Assembly (NCBI RefSeq): GCF_918797505.1
Contig: NC_092795.1
Coordinates: forward strand, 5,489,434-5,553,433
From: Bemisia tabaci
Taxonomy: Eukaryota; Arthropoda; Insecta; Hemiptera; Aleyrodidae
Length of the DNA: 64,000 nucleotides
Reading direction: 5' to 3'
A program made the position numbers and the translations under genes. The first letter of the stretch is position 1; each line of letters starts with the position of its first letter. Under the pieces are notes generated by a model. That model did not search any database. It saw only the letters and a program-made list of their open reading frames with translations, and had not been told where the DNA came from. This document shows, in pieces, positions 23,401-30,748 of the stretch.

Positions 23401-24177
23401 AGCTGGAACAATCTCGATTCATTCTGTAAACCAGGCATTCAATAAAGCCTACCAGGCGTTTATTCTTACATAACAATACGAGTAAGGAGTGAAACTTTAA
23501 TACTTGGCAAAATTTACCAACCCGCGTAGTCGGAGAAGGCAACCCGCCCGCCCGTGACACCGTTAGCCATACTTACCAACCCGCTTTGTTCGGATCAAAC
23601 AGGAGTGTAGCTATGACGAAAACGAAATAGGCGGGTTGGTAAACATAGCCCTTTTCCTGGTTGCGGCCACCAATCTCTTTTCTCCGTGTTGAAACTGTCA
23701 GCACGTCAAAAAACAACTTTTTTTTAGAATTTTAATGTTTACACGTATAAGAAGCATATAAAGAGAATAAAGCAAAGAGAGTTTGTATATTCGATAAGTT
23801 ATTTTTCCCAAAATATTGTAAACTCGCGAAATGCACACCATAAATCTACAGAATTTCGGAAACTGTCAAGGCTGTGTGCCTAAGCATTTGATAAAATGCC
23901 TAATTTGACTAATTGCCTGCGACTTATAACTTTAATCATTGATTTCTGCAAACCCATTAACTCCTCAGCACTGTTAACAATTTTGCGTTTGCAGGGGGTT
24001 GAGCTCGGAGAGAAATATTTGAGTCAACTGAGAATGCTAACCGGACTGCCAGGGATGGTGAACATAGGAGCTATCGTCATAGAGCTGATTGCTGGAGGTC
24101 TTGTCATAGCCGCCATGTATATCAAGTTTGGACGTGCTCGTATGGGGAAACAATCTCCAGAAGGAAACAACCAGTGA
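7371..24177 (+). CDS. SNMP: SNMP-like CD36-family receptor (8 exons, 5' end missing)
   Basis: Joined exons 7371-7528, 8082-8229, 10751-11002, 12651-12862, 13668-13831, 20220-20338, 21144-21275 and 23995-24177 give 1368 nt (455 codons plus TGA). All introns are GT-AG and every junction keeps frame. The product is the ectodomain and C-terminal membrane anchor of a CD36/scavenger-receptor-B family protein. Family marks are YLFNVTNP (26-33), QQVGPYVYDEW (45-55), LTGDE (88-92), FGARNGT (184-190), VSMPHFYLSDP and SGTPTMAKRRVQFNIIL. The ectodomain has eight cysteines (151, 162, 228, 256, 291, 293, 299, 310) and six N-glycosylation sequons (N29, N60, N83, N152, N188, N215). A hydrophobic segment lies at about 416-440, followed by a short basic tail. 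FGARNGT and the SGTP segment favour the insect SNMP subfamily, which delivers lipid pheromone and odorant ligands at olfactory dendrite membranes. SNMP1 versus SNMP2 is not resolved. Family members run about 500-550 residues, so roughly 50-80 N-terminal residues, including the first membrane segment, lie in exon(s) not found here and probably upstream. Confidence 0.93.
8082..8229 (+). CDS. SNMP: SNMP-like gene, second exon
   Basis: The acceptor is ACATTGCAG|CGAG and the donor GTT|GTAAGT. The first base completes an aspartate codon, giving the family motif YDEWK. It encodes residues 53-102, including LTGDE and PHVLIV, which in CD36 proteins lie in the N-terminal third of the ectodomain. Two sequons are present (NIT, NKS). 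The exon ends in phase 0. The reading frame runs on past the donor into intronic MITE sequence, so an uninterrupted ORF call here is misleading. Confidence 0.93.
8370..8586. mobile_element. CACTGAAAAA-ended hairpin element (intron 2)
   Basis: Begins CACTG plus an A run of about 36 nt and ends TTTTTTCAGTG. The centre is a GC-richer hairpin with AAAGTTCCGGGTATAGCACC mirrored by CCAGCACCCGGAACTTTA. A related half (GTCGAAAGTTCCGGGAGCTG) occurs near 54963. Confidence 0.7.
9530..9998. mobile_element. Family G element, copy 1 (palindrome core 9715-9786)
   Basis: The core reads CCTACAAACCTAAGTGGATA, CTTCACGCATTGC and then its inverse. The flanks match other copies: GCAGAGTGTGCAAACATTTC on the left, and GAAGCAACTATTTCACAACA and TATTAAGAATGACAGGCACC on the right. 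It lies in intron 2 of the SNMP-like gene. Confidence 0.8.
10751..11002 (+). CDS. SNMP: SNMP-like gene, third exon
   Basis: The acceptor is GATTTCAG|GGGCTG and the donor GCG|GTAATT. It has exactly 84 codons, phase 0 to phase 0. It encodes residues 103-186 and contains VRDLLFDG, the paired cysteines of NCNETH and IFC, and the start of FGARNGT, which is completed by the next exon. Continuity with exon 2 (PHVLIV then GLASAIL) matches the family without a missing segment. Confidence 0.93.
11051..11382. mobile_element. Family F element (intron 3)
   Basis: Ends GGAGAATTTGCACACAAATA and ACACCTGCAAATTCTCTATT form a ~12-bp inverted repeat. The interior carries ATGACGTCATCTGG and GATTAGGTTATTTTGTCA, shared with the other copies in this window. 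Noncoding. It starts 49 bp after the exon 3 donor. Confidence 0.8.
12129..12348. mobile_element. Family D element
   Basis: AATTGGACGTATTTCTGTTA at the left mirrors GATAGAAATACGTCCAATT at the right. The subterminal GGAACTAATTGAGTTCC and CTTAGTTCCGTTT boxes are also mirrored. Confidence 0.75.
12651..12862 (+). CDS. SNMP: SNMP-like gene, fourth exon
   Basis: The acceptor is ATGTTTCAG|AGAAAC and the donor TGTCG|GTAGTA. It encodes residues 187-256, beginning RNGTPDP and containing the family blocks KVNRGLRN, KCNEIRGTD and FAADFC, and leaves two bases that complete the arginine of DFCR. It carries an NGT sequon and two ectodomain cysteines. Confidence 0.93.
12962..13395 (+). repeat. Diverged repeat units in intron 4
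   Basis: Four degenerate copies of a motif like TATGTCGTTAAAGAGGTATC followed by ATTTGAAGGCGAT start near 12962, 13081, 13263 and 13340. The spacing is uneven (about 120, 180 and 77 bp), so this is an eroded tandem or duplicated block. No coding potential was recognised. Confidence 0.6.
13668..13831 (+). CDS. SNMP: SNMP-like gene, fifth exon (cysteine cluster)
   Basis: The acceptor is CACATTTCAG|GGTGATC and the donor GCAG|GTAAGA. It encodes residues 257-311, with the cysteine cluster CYCTSYETC followed by a fourth cysteine (LCAG). This is the disulphide-rich segment of CD36 proteins that precedes the MPHFY block. It ends with one base of a glycine codon finished in exon 6, about 6.4 kb downstream. 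Confidence 0.93.
13920..15356. mobile_element. Composite inverted-repeat element with nested palindromes (intron 5)
   Basis: The left arm (13920-14304, starting CACAGTGGTCTTGATGC) is repeated inverted at 14985-15356 (ending TGCTTCAAGAGACCCG), with shared blocks such as CTTGGCTGATCCTAATTTC. Between them sit a second palindrome (14228-14545; AGAGAGTC and AATGAGCT arms) and a family G core (14690-14990). The ORFs on both strands of the arms are mirror images of each other, so they are not genes. Confidence 0.75.
14690..14990. mobile_element. Family G element, copy 2 (palindrome core 14828-14903)
   Basis: A core of about 76 bp is almost perfectly palindromic around ATTGCGCAAT. It is flanked by the family's GCGGAGTGTGCAAACATTTC and GAAGCAACTATTTCGCAACA. 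It lies between the arms of the larger composite element. Confidence 0.85.
15655..15925 (+). repeat. 270-bp polypurine tract with GGGTGAAAAG tandem units
   Basis: The plus strand is almost all A and G for about 270 bp. Four tandem units of the 10-mer GGTGAAAAGG type lie at 15689-15731, followed by a G9 run. Stop codons are scarce on the minus strand, which creates three overlapping, meaningless ORFs. Confidence 0.85.
16243..16405. mobile_element. Family A hAT MITE with 8-bp target duplication (copy 2)
   Basis: Ends CAGTGGCGTGGCGTGCTTTG and CACGCCATGCCACTC. Identical flanking 8-mers AAAAGAAC lie at 16235-16242 and 16406-16413. The interior has GTTCGCAACGAAC and paired ATCGAT motifs. Confidence 0.9.
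16811..17055. mobile_element. Family K MITE (copy 1)
   Basis: TCACCTTCCAGCCGAAGTAT at the left mirrors ATACTTTGGCTGGAAGGTGA at the right. GCGCCATGCGACGTTTAAAA is mirrored inside. Noncoding. Confidence 0.85.
17889..18033. mobile_element. Family B MITE (subtype with AGCACCTTTCTGCG)
   Basis: Runs from GGATTCAATTATGCAATAAG to TTATTGCAAATTGTAGTC, with CTCTGGCTC and ATGAGCCA mirrored around the centre. It shares AGCACCTTTCTGCG with the copy at 47122. Confidence 0.7.
18230..18500. other. GC-rich islet of unknown origin
   Basis: A sharp rise in GC inside AT-rich intron DNA, with CCCCGACATGGATTCTGAAG, a C8 run and GGGCGGGGGGC. Open frames occur on both strands from composition alone. I recognise no gene. 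It is followed closely by a LINE remnant, so it could be part of the same degraded insertion. Confidence 0.4.
18655..18700 (+). mobile_element. Family H terminus fragment
   Basis: GCATTTAGCAGAAAGGAACC followed by CACATCGG matches the ends of the elements at 37455 and 44049. No partner end was found nearby. Confidence 0.5.
18739..18807 (+). pseudogene. Decayed non-LTR retrotransposon reverse-transcriptase C-terminus
   Basis: Frame 18739 reads RQLCWYGHVRRMSEERMPKQ then VL and a TGA stop. The pattern WxGHVxRMxxxRxPK is the signature near the C-terminus of many LINE ORF2 proteins, after the RT domain. Only this ~23-codon remnant is recognisable, and it runs straight into a G-rich tandem repeat. 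A 5'-truncated, mutated insertion is inferred. Confidence 0.6.
18823..19033 (+). repeat. ~40-bp G-rich tandem repeat (5 units)
   Basis: Units of the form GGCAGCCCCTGGGGGTTGGG then CTTGGTTGTCAGGT, with GCAGCC (or GTAGCC) at 18825, 18864, 18910, 18950 and 18990. The last unit contains a G run of 12. Open frames here arise from the repeat. Confidence 0.8.
19662..19840. mobile_element. Family K MITE (copy 2)
   Basis: TCACCTTCTGGCCAAAG mirrors CTTTGGCCGGAAGGTGA. GCGCCATGCAACGTTT near the left matches copy 1. A family A element is inserted at its right edge. Confidence 0.85.
19847..20005. mobile_element. Family A hAT MITE with 8-bp target duplication (copy 3)
   Basis: Starts CAGTGGCGTGGCGTGCTTTG and ends GCCAAGCCACAG. 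Flanking 8-mers GACGAAAT at 19839-19846 and 20006-20013 are identical. The left copy overlaps the final GA of the family K element, so this insertion is younger. Confidence 0.92.
20220..20338 (+). CDS. SNMP: SNMP-like gene, sixth exon
   Basis: The acceptor is CTTCCAG|GCGTTC and the donor CCC|GTAAGT. It completes the glycine of CAG-VPFVVSMPHFYLSDP and ends VVFVVEP in phase 0 (residues 312-351). The MPHFYxxDP block is diagnostic for the CD36 superfamily. The exon sits between a hAT MITE cluster (19.6-20.0 kb) and an inverted-repeat element starting 46 bp after its donor. Confidence 0.93.
20384..20672. mobile_element. CACGGAGAAA-ended inverted-repeat element (intron 6)
   Basis: CACGGAGAAAAAAAACAG mirrors TTTTTTCTTTTCTCAGTG. 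Inner arms GGGATTCCACGGTAGTAGAA and TCTTACCGTGGAATCCCG are also inverted. It lies 46 bp after the exon 6 donor. Noncoding. Confidence 0.75.
21144..21275 (+). CDS. SNMP: SNMP-like gene, seventh exon
   Basis: The acceptor is ACATTTCAG|ATGTCC and the donor GATGAG|GTACTG. It has 44 codons in phase 0 (residues 352-395). It encodes SGTPTMAKRRVQFNIIL and PLFWVDE. The SGTP block followed by PLFW(V/I)(D/E)E is characteristic of insect SNMPs. The leading ATG is internal to the protein and is not a start. Confidence 0.92.
22171..23688. mobile_element. 1.5-kb inverted-repeat element (intron 7)
   Basis: The left end CACGGAGAAAAAAGATTAGT then GGCTGTGAC matches the inverse of the right end GGCCACCAATCTCTTTTCTC then CGTG. 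TTACCAACCCG occurs repeatedly inside (around 22384, 23515, 23573). No transposase ORF was found. A B-box-like GGTTCGAACCCC lies at 23210. This may be a non-autonomous element of moderate size. Confidence 0.6.
23995..24177 (+). CDS. SNMP: SNMP-like gene, last coding exon with membrane anchor
   Basis: The acceptor is GCGTTTGCAG|GGGGTT and the TGA stop is at 24175-24177. It encodes residues 396-455. GVELGEKYL comes first, then a hydrophobic stretch (about IGAIVIELIAGGLVIAAMYI) forming the second membrane span of the family, then a short basic cytoplasmic tail ending EGNNQ. Confidence 0.92.
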   Translation, partial: GVELGEKYLSQLRMLTGLPGMVNIGAIVIELIAGGLVIAAMYIKFGRARMGKQSPEGNNQ

Positions 24178-24212
24178 ACATAAAAAGCGAGGGAAAACGT
24201 TTGCACCCCGGT

Positions 24213-24218
24213 AATAAA
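24213..24218 (+). promoter_or_regulatory. Possible polyadenylation signal of the SNMP-like gene
   Basis: AATAAA lies 35 bp after the stop codon. That would make a very short 3' UTR. A family F repeat starts at 24299, so the gene-derived sequence probably ends before it. One hexamer in AT-rich DNA is weak evidence. Confidence 0.35.
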
Positions 24219-24298
24219 AGCTTGGTTATGTGTGACAGTGTGGTAAGGTTCTCCGTATCGGCCGTGATATTTGGTTCATGTAACCGTCCACTCTCAAT

Positions 24299-24562
24299 GG
24301 AGAATTTGCACACGCAAATTTTATTGCTTCATCTGAGAGTGCTAAATGAGCTGAGTTCGCAGTGTTTTTCATAATTTTTCTCTGACATGGGAAATTGGAG
24401 AGAATATAGATTTGAAAGTGAGAAAATATGCCGCCTCATGACGTCATCTGGCAACATTTTACATTTGAACACATTTATTTTAGCAGATTAGGTTATTTTG
24501 TCATATTTCCTGCAACAATTGTCCAATTTAGAAAACATGGATATCCTCGTGCTCAGTTCTCC
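24299..24562. mobile_element. Family F element, right end truncated
   Basis: Starts GGAGAATTTGCACACGCAAA and carries ATGACGTCATCTGG and GATTAGGTTATTTTGTCA. It stops after TCAGTTCTCCTAG without the expected GCAAATTCTC end. It lies just beyond the SNMP-like 3' end. Confidence 0.75.
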
Positions 24563-24817
24563 TAGCAGTCATGCCAAACCGGGGTTATGGGGGTCCAATG
24601 TTTACAGTCCAAAAAATCCGTCTTTTTGAGGTTCTTATCTTCGTAAGACTTTAAATATGACTTTTTCATCGTATGTACTGAGAGACTGAGACTCACAGTG
24701 ACAAATAAATGACATATTTCCTTGGAGTACATATAACTCGTTTTAATTCCTCCTCTTCGATGAATACTCTTTAAATAAAAATGCACAAATAGCTTCACTG
24801 TGCATCGACGCATTTTA

Positions 24818-24951
24818 AGTACATTTTGCAATTCAGAAGTACAATTTCTGGTTCAGTTTATAAATGATGTATATGCCACTAGTTTCCGTATGCACAAAAG
24901 TGTTTTTACAAATAAGCCAGAAATTCCCAATTGCAAAATGTAGTTCAAAAA
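24818..24951. mobile_element. Family B MITE
   Basis: GTACATTTTGCAATTCAGAA and TTGCAAAATGTAGTTC are the inverted ends. ACTAGTTTCCGTATGCACAA marks the centre. Confidence 0.7.
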
Positions 24952-25003
24952 CCAGAAACAGCTAAACTGTAATTGGACTGAATTTTGCAATAAGGAACTA
25001 CAA

Positions 25004-25552
25004 TGGACCACTAGATAAGGTACGAATTTCAGCATTCTGATACATGTTTCTTAACCAAAATTTCACGTAGAACACGATGCACACAACGAAAATTACCGAA
25101 ACTAACTCCTTACGATGATATTTAATGATTCTTGATGCGTGAATTCAAACCTCCCGCTCATGAAAGCTCAATTCTATCCGTGATTCACATCGCGCGCTAA
25201 ACGTTATCATGACAGTCTCTACGATATACAAATCTGGCAACCTCAATCTTGACGCTTTGGCTCAGCTATAGCAAATTGCTTATAGTTTGAACAACACATG
25301 GTGGGACATGAACATTGCTCGACTGAGAAGCTTGCTAAAACCGTTGTAGTGCGCAATTTGATTCACGTAGAGCTTTGAGTTTCTTGTGAGCGGGCAGTTC
25401 AAATTCCTCGTAACCAATGTGAAATAAAAACGTTAATATCTTCGTTAAGAGTTGGTTTAAGTAATTTTCGTTGTGCGAATCGTGCTCTACGTGAAATTCT
25501 GACTGGGAATATGTATCAGAATGCTTAAATTCGTACCTTGTCTAGTGGTCCA
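25004..25552. mobile_element. 549-bp foldback inserted in a family B half-element
   Basis: Arms of over 100 bp: TGGACCACTAGATAAGGTAC and CATTCTGATACATGTTTCTT at the left are mirrored by CATTCTGATACAT in inverse and CTTGTCTAGTGGTCCA at the right. The motifs TTTCACGTAGAACACGATGC and AACGAAAATTACC are mirrored too. The left flank (24971-25003) is a clean family B 5' half that stops at the insertion point. Confidence 0.8.
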
Positions 25553-25868
25553 TTCTGGCATCAATGCAACTTTGTGTGGAACTACATCCAAGATTCTGTA
25601 GAAGGAGAGCAGCTGTCGGTGCGCCCCGTGCAACAAGCAGGGAGCAGGGAGCAAAGTCAAAGATAGGATGTGTTCTAGAGAGCTTAATAAGAAACAATGT
25701 AAAAGTGAGCGTGATTCCCTTCGCGGAAATGGGAAAGGGCGGGATTTTACATTCTGTCAAACGGAACTATGTGCCAACGGACGACAACTTACGAGCCATG
25801 GGCATGTGACAAGAGCGTTGTGCACAGGGCTCATTAGTTAAAGCGGGCGTCACTGGTGCTATAAGGTT

Positions 25869-25986
25869 CAGTTACACGATCAAATTGAGCCATCAAACTG
25901 AAGTTCTGATTGGTGAAAAAAGACCTGAGGTGAGGATGCGACCAATGAGAGGCCCAATTTGATGGCTCAATTTGATCGTGTAACTG
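25869..25986. mobile_element. 118-bp foldback MITE
   Basis: CAGTTACACGATCAAATTGA then GCCATCAAA mirrors TTTGATGGCTCAATTTGATC then GTGTAACTG exactly over about 28 bp. The spacer is about 60 bp. Confidence 0.85.
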
Positions 25987-25989
25987 GTG

Positions 25990-27320
25990 CATTATAATTA
26001 ACTCGAATAATACCTTAAAACTTTCTGTGAATTAGCAACGGATTATGAGCCACCTGCTCATAAAAAATTAAGGCCGAAAATAGCATACGATAGTTATATT
26101 GTAAAATGTGAATAATTCCGGAGATAAAACTAAGTGATGTCAAATGTAGTTGGGCTGATTCTGGGTTTAAACTGTCCGAGAAATCGACTCATTGTCAGTC
26201 TGTGCACATGAAATCGATAAATATCGATTATTTTACAGACACTGAGTAGGCTAAGCTCGCACGTGCCAACTTTTAAGAATCGCCCTACGATACGCGCTTA
26301 TATTCTCCGGAGGAGAATTTGGACTATTTTGGGTTATGTTGGCAACCATTCGACGGGAGGGCTAAGTCCTCGCCAGCTCTTTGTGAATACTTGGGCCTGT
26401 GACATTTGTCCGCCTGGATGATTGCACCAGCTGTTGCTGCGCCAGATCTTTCACTGTCCAATGGTGTCAGCTTCACAGAGCTGTTTCAACGGTTGAAATT
26501 TGTTACGCTGAATAGTAGAAATGCAAAACATCTTAGGCACAATTGACCTTGATCGATAAATCCCTGTTTTAGCAATGCTACTTATGAATTATTTGATGAG
26601 GAGGGGGAGGGAGATACAAAAAGCACACGTACAGTACGATCCTAAAGTCCTGCACTACCAGCACGAGGCATTATCTCTGTAACTTTTAGCCAAATTGAGA
26701 TAAAAACTTGAAATTTTGAGATCGCTTATTTTAGGTAAAAAATAAAAACGACTTTCGGGAACCCCAAAATTATAATAGGAGTCGGCAGTCCCTATCTTCA
26801 GCATGTAGACTGATGCTAAGGTACACTTTTGGGCGCTTCTGGGTACCAGATGCGCCCTTTCCAGCCGTTCGGGTCTCCGGATGTAACATGTACTATGGTA
26901 CATAACCTTTTGCTTTGTGGGTAATGACGCAATTCTGGTACACGCGCGATGAAATTTGGATTTTGTTCTTCTCTGGTATTTGTAAAAATTCTCGTGGAAT
27001 GTTTTGCTTTTAACATAAGATCCGCGCACGGACGTATTACCTAGTTAAATTATTCTAGGGCCTCGTTATGCTTGAATGCTTATATCCCAGGCAGTACTTT
27101 GAATAACAGGAATAGACCCTTCCGTCTGTAGTTAGGAAAAAAAGTGAGGAAAAGACAAATTATTGAAAATCCAACCATAAGATTCCGAGAAAAGTGTACC
27201 TTAAAATAAAAAAAAAACATTGTTTTGAGAAAAACCTGTAAAAAGTTGTGAATAAGCACTTAAGGGTTGCATCACCAGTCACGTTTGCCACAAAACGTCG
27301 CATGACTTATTCAATAATGA
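25990..27320. other. No gene or recognised element
   Basis: I see no exon-like frame, RNA gene or repeat copy here, apart from short open frames lacking family motifs. Confidence 0.5.
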
Positions 27321-27330
27321 TCAGATTTAC

Positions 27331-28262
27331 CTTGTAAAAATTGGCAGTAAAATCTGTGTTCCAAAATACCATAGACCTAAAGCCAGCTGTAAGATTTTCA
27401 ATAGCTTCTATAGTCGGCTGCACAATTTCTTATAGCCTTTTATAGCCGATGGCGATTAAGCAACAGCCAGGCAATGAAGTGTATGCTAAATGTTACTAAT
27501 TACGGATGCCAGGACATAGTGAGTTTTTAGACTACCGTTCTATTTTTGGGCCGTAGTATCTTGATTTATTTTGAGCGGAAAGCTCCGTGCTTTTGAAGGA
27601 TGCCTGCCATTCCTAATATGTTGGAGCGCCTTCCATTTCGTATGATACTGTGCAATACCTCTGATGTGAAATAGTTGCTTCAAGCGCCGTGGCTCGCTGC
27701 GGCGCGGCGGGCGGGCAGCCAGCGCGAAAAGCGCATTAGCGCCTACAAACCTAACAGGGATACTTCACGCATTGCGCAATGCGTGAAGTATCCCTGTTAG
27801 GTTTGTAGGCGCTAGTGCGCGCTTATCGCTGGCAGCACGCCGCGCTCCGCTCTGTGTTAGGCTCCAATTTATAATCTCGCGAAGTCAGCGTTTTTCAACT
27901 CATGATTTTGAAATGTTTGCACATCCTGTATGGATTATTCTCATTTTAATTGATGAAAAAAAAAAATATGTATTAACTGAAAATATATTGTGTGTTTTGT
28001 AAATATTATAGTGGTTTCGTATAAAACTTAATGATTTCCAAAGCACACGGATTTCTACACAATTTCTTATAGCCTTTTACAGCCGATGGCGATAAAGTGT
28101 AAAGCCCGGTGATAGGAACTATTGCCCGGCTGTATGCCGGGCTATACTTTCGTATAGCGCGGCCGGCTGTATGATTTGCTACGCTTTCTACAGCCAGCTA
28201 TATGATTTTCTATTGCCTTCTTTAGCCGGCTATAAGAATTCCTATGATATTTGGAAACGCAG
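27331..28262. mobile_element. Full-length family G element, copy 3 (~0.93 kb)
   Basis: The outer arms contain TTCCAAAATACCATAGACCT and AGCCAGCTGTAAG at the left, mirrored by CCGGCTATAAGAATTCCTAT then GATATTTGGAA at the right. The centre (27731-27820) is a 90-bp near-perfect palindrome containing CCTACAAACCTAACAGGGAT. The subterminal GCCGATGGCGATTAAGCAAC occurs near both ends. No ORF of note. Confidence 0.85.
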
Positions 28263-28516
28263 CTCCTGTATGGATTATTCTCATTTTAATTGACATTTAA
28301 TTGATAATAAAAACTTACAGACATTTTGTTGGGACAAAATATGCCGACGCTCCTTAAAGAGACCACCCTGAAAAATGGCGAGGACATTAGAGGTTACAAG
28401 TTTGGTGCGATACTTTTTGATCACCATGTGTATTCAATTTTGGGCCCAAAAATCGGTTTCTGCCGTTTAGTGTTCGGAAGTACTACGTTTCAGGGGTAAA
28501 AAAATCGTGTCCGATA

Positions 28517-28882
28517 ATCGGACGTATTTATGCGAAAAGGAACTATGCGCAAGTTGAAAGATGGGGTGTGCTCGTAGAAGCTGGATAAGAAACAATGTGG
28601 TCAGTGGATATAGTTCCTTTTGAGAAAATGGAAAAGCGGGATTTTCAATTAAATCAAAAGGAACTGAACGCTAACTCGTGAGCCGTGGAGATGTGACAAG
28701 AGTCTTGTGGACAGAGCTCATGAGTTAAGGACCGCCTCCCTGATCGTCGTTTCTCTCGTCGTTGCCGCTGACGTCACTGCCGCTTTATATTTCCCATTCA
28801 TTCTTATGGCCCGAGCACCAACTAGCACACCCCATCTTTCCACTTGCACATAGTTCAATTTAGCATAAATACGTCCAATTAA
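28517..28882. mobile_element. Family D element (composite)
   Basis: TCGGACGTATTTATGCG at the left is mirrored by CATAAATACGTCCAATT at the right. Inside are CTAACTCGTGAGCCGTGG and GAGCTCATGAGTTAAGG, shared with the element at 57908. Confidence 0.65.
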
Positions 28883-29375
28883 TTGAGCGTCTACTGAAGC
28901 TTCCCGGAGAGTTGAATTTTGCAGTCCTAATCCCACTTCCTGGAATCTGAGTCTATCATTTCGGAAATGGATTGTTGACTAGTATTTAAATAAGCTGCCC
29001 GTGTGCTGATCTAGCAACCGGAGGAGGGGAAGACTTATCAATCATAAACGCCAATAAATGCCAGTCACTAGGAGCTACACTATTTGACGGGTAATTACAG
29101 CTCATTGTTTCAGTTTGTCTCAGCTTTTCAGCATCCATTTTAATTTAATCTCATTCCTCGAAACACTGTTGCCACTAGTTTTAATTCAATTTATTCACGT
29201 AAAATTTGAACGAAAACGGGACCTCAGTCGTTAGATACAAAATTTTTCAACAGCGCGGTCTCAGCGCTCGTTGGATCGAAAAATCGGATTTCTTTAGCGT
29301 CATTAAAAAAACGTTGTTTGTGATCTTTTTCATTTTTTTGCCTCCAGAGGGCAAAAATTGGGCTTCATTCTGCAA

Positions 29376-29872
29376 TAAGTAATTTTTTAAAAGTACACAA
29401 AAATTAAACAAATTCACACAAAAATCTAGGAAAATCTAGAAAAATTGCACTAAAATCACGTTGACAACATCTGAAATGCTAAGAATCCACCTCTGGCTGA
29501 AATATAAGAAAAAAACATATGTGCTATTGATTCCCTCACCCAAGTAGGGGTATTTGCATGGGTGAGCAAGAAATGTTAGTTTTCCAGGGCAAAATGTAGT
29601 TTAATTTACATTAAGATCCAGCAGTTTCGTGCCCTGAACATATAAGAATGGAATAAAGTAAGCGCAGTATTTTATCAAAGTGACAGTTACCGACACGTTG
29701 ACAAGTTACGGTATTTTTAAAATTGGGCTTTACAGACGACGCAATTTATCCGTTAAGTAGTGAAGTCTTAACATTTTAGATGTTTTAAACGTGATTTGAG
29801 GACAATTTTTCTGGATTTTCCGAGATTTTTTAGTGAATTTTTCTAATTTTTGTGTACTTTTATAAAAAAGTC
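29376..29872. mobile_element. Diverged inverted-repeat element
   Basis: AAAAGTACACAAAAATTAAAC, AAAAATCTAGGAAAATC and CATCTGAAATG on the left are mirrored by TTTAGATG, TGGATTTTCCGAGATTTTT and TAATTTTTGTGTACTTTT on the right. Arms of about 100 bp are noticeably diverged. Confidence 0.55.
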
Positions 29873-30094
29873 TACCCGGTCGGCTTTATCTCTGAATGTG
29901 ACGGACTTATTTTGGATTTTTGTGGCGTAACTATGTGTTTTCTAGACGAAGGAGAGGTATGCAATATCAAGGTCACAAAGTAAAATAGCTGTGCAGTTTC
30001 TGTCCAGCATTTTGTCGATTTTTTGGAGTAATCAAACTATCATTTAGTGAAATTTTCATTTGGTAATGCCTGACAGTGAAAATTTCCCGATGAC

Positions 30095-30344
30095 ATGGGG
30101 TTACAATTTTACGTCCGGGAAACTTTGAATCGTAAAGTCTCTTCCCCGATGGATCTGGTACCTACCTTAAGTTTGATTGGCAATTTGGCAGCGCTGATTG
30201 CGGATGCGTTTCAAGTCTGGAAGATCGTTGCTCGAGGCCCCTCCAAAATCTACCTAATTACTTTCGCAGCGGGAAGAGCGGACGATATTATCGGCTTGTC
30301 GAAATTTATACTCCATTTAAAGCGAGGGAGAGCCCCCGCAAAAG
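30095..30344 (+). CDS. Hypothetical exon-like ORF, unassigned
   Basis: ATG at 30095 opens a frame with mixed codon use reading ...DLVPTLSLIGNLAALIADAF, QVWKIVARGPSKIYLITF, then AAGRADDIIGLSK. A good splice donor, AAAG|GTAAGG, lies at 30345, just before the composition turns G-rich. The hydrophobic-QVWK-polar-SK-hydrophobic layout is faintly like PQ-loop membrane proteins, but I cannot assign a family. No partner exon or promoter was identified, and it could be chance. Confidence 0.2.
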
Positions 30345-30489
30345 GTAAGGGGGTTCGGGGGTGGGGGTTGGGAGTAGGGTGGCAAGAGAGGGGAGGGAGT
30401 TGGTTGTCCTTTCCACCTTGTGCTTGAGGGAGCTTCTCAAGTCCAAAGATACTGAGCATTCGTCGACCGAGGATCTTTTGAGTTGAGGT

Positions 30490-30748
30490 ACATTCCCATG
30501 CTAAGGAAGAACGCCGTATGAGCCTCCAGACGTTGCCAAATTTTATTTGACAAATCAAGAATTTCCTCAAAATTTATAATAATTTCTCCTCGGATTTTTC
30601 GGAGAATTTTGTTTGTGATTTGATCTAAAGTGTCTGAAAGTTTCAAAGGAAAATATTTATAACTTTCCTTGAGAATATTTTTGTCTGAGAAGAGATTTGG
30701 CAACATTCGAATTCTCTTACGGCGTTTTTTCTTGGCGCGGCAGCACGT
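30490..30748. mobile_element. Family E element
   Basis: CATGCTAAGGAAGAACGCCG then TATGAGCC, and GTTGCCAAATTTTATTTGAC, are mirrored by GATTTGGCAACATTCGAATT and TACGGCGTTTTTTCTTGG. The right end continues CGCGGCAGCAC. Confidence 0.75.
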
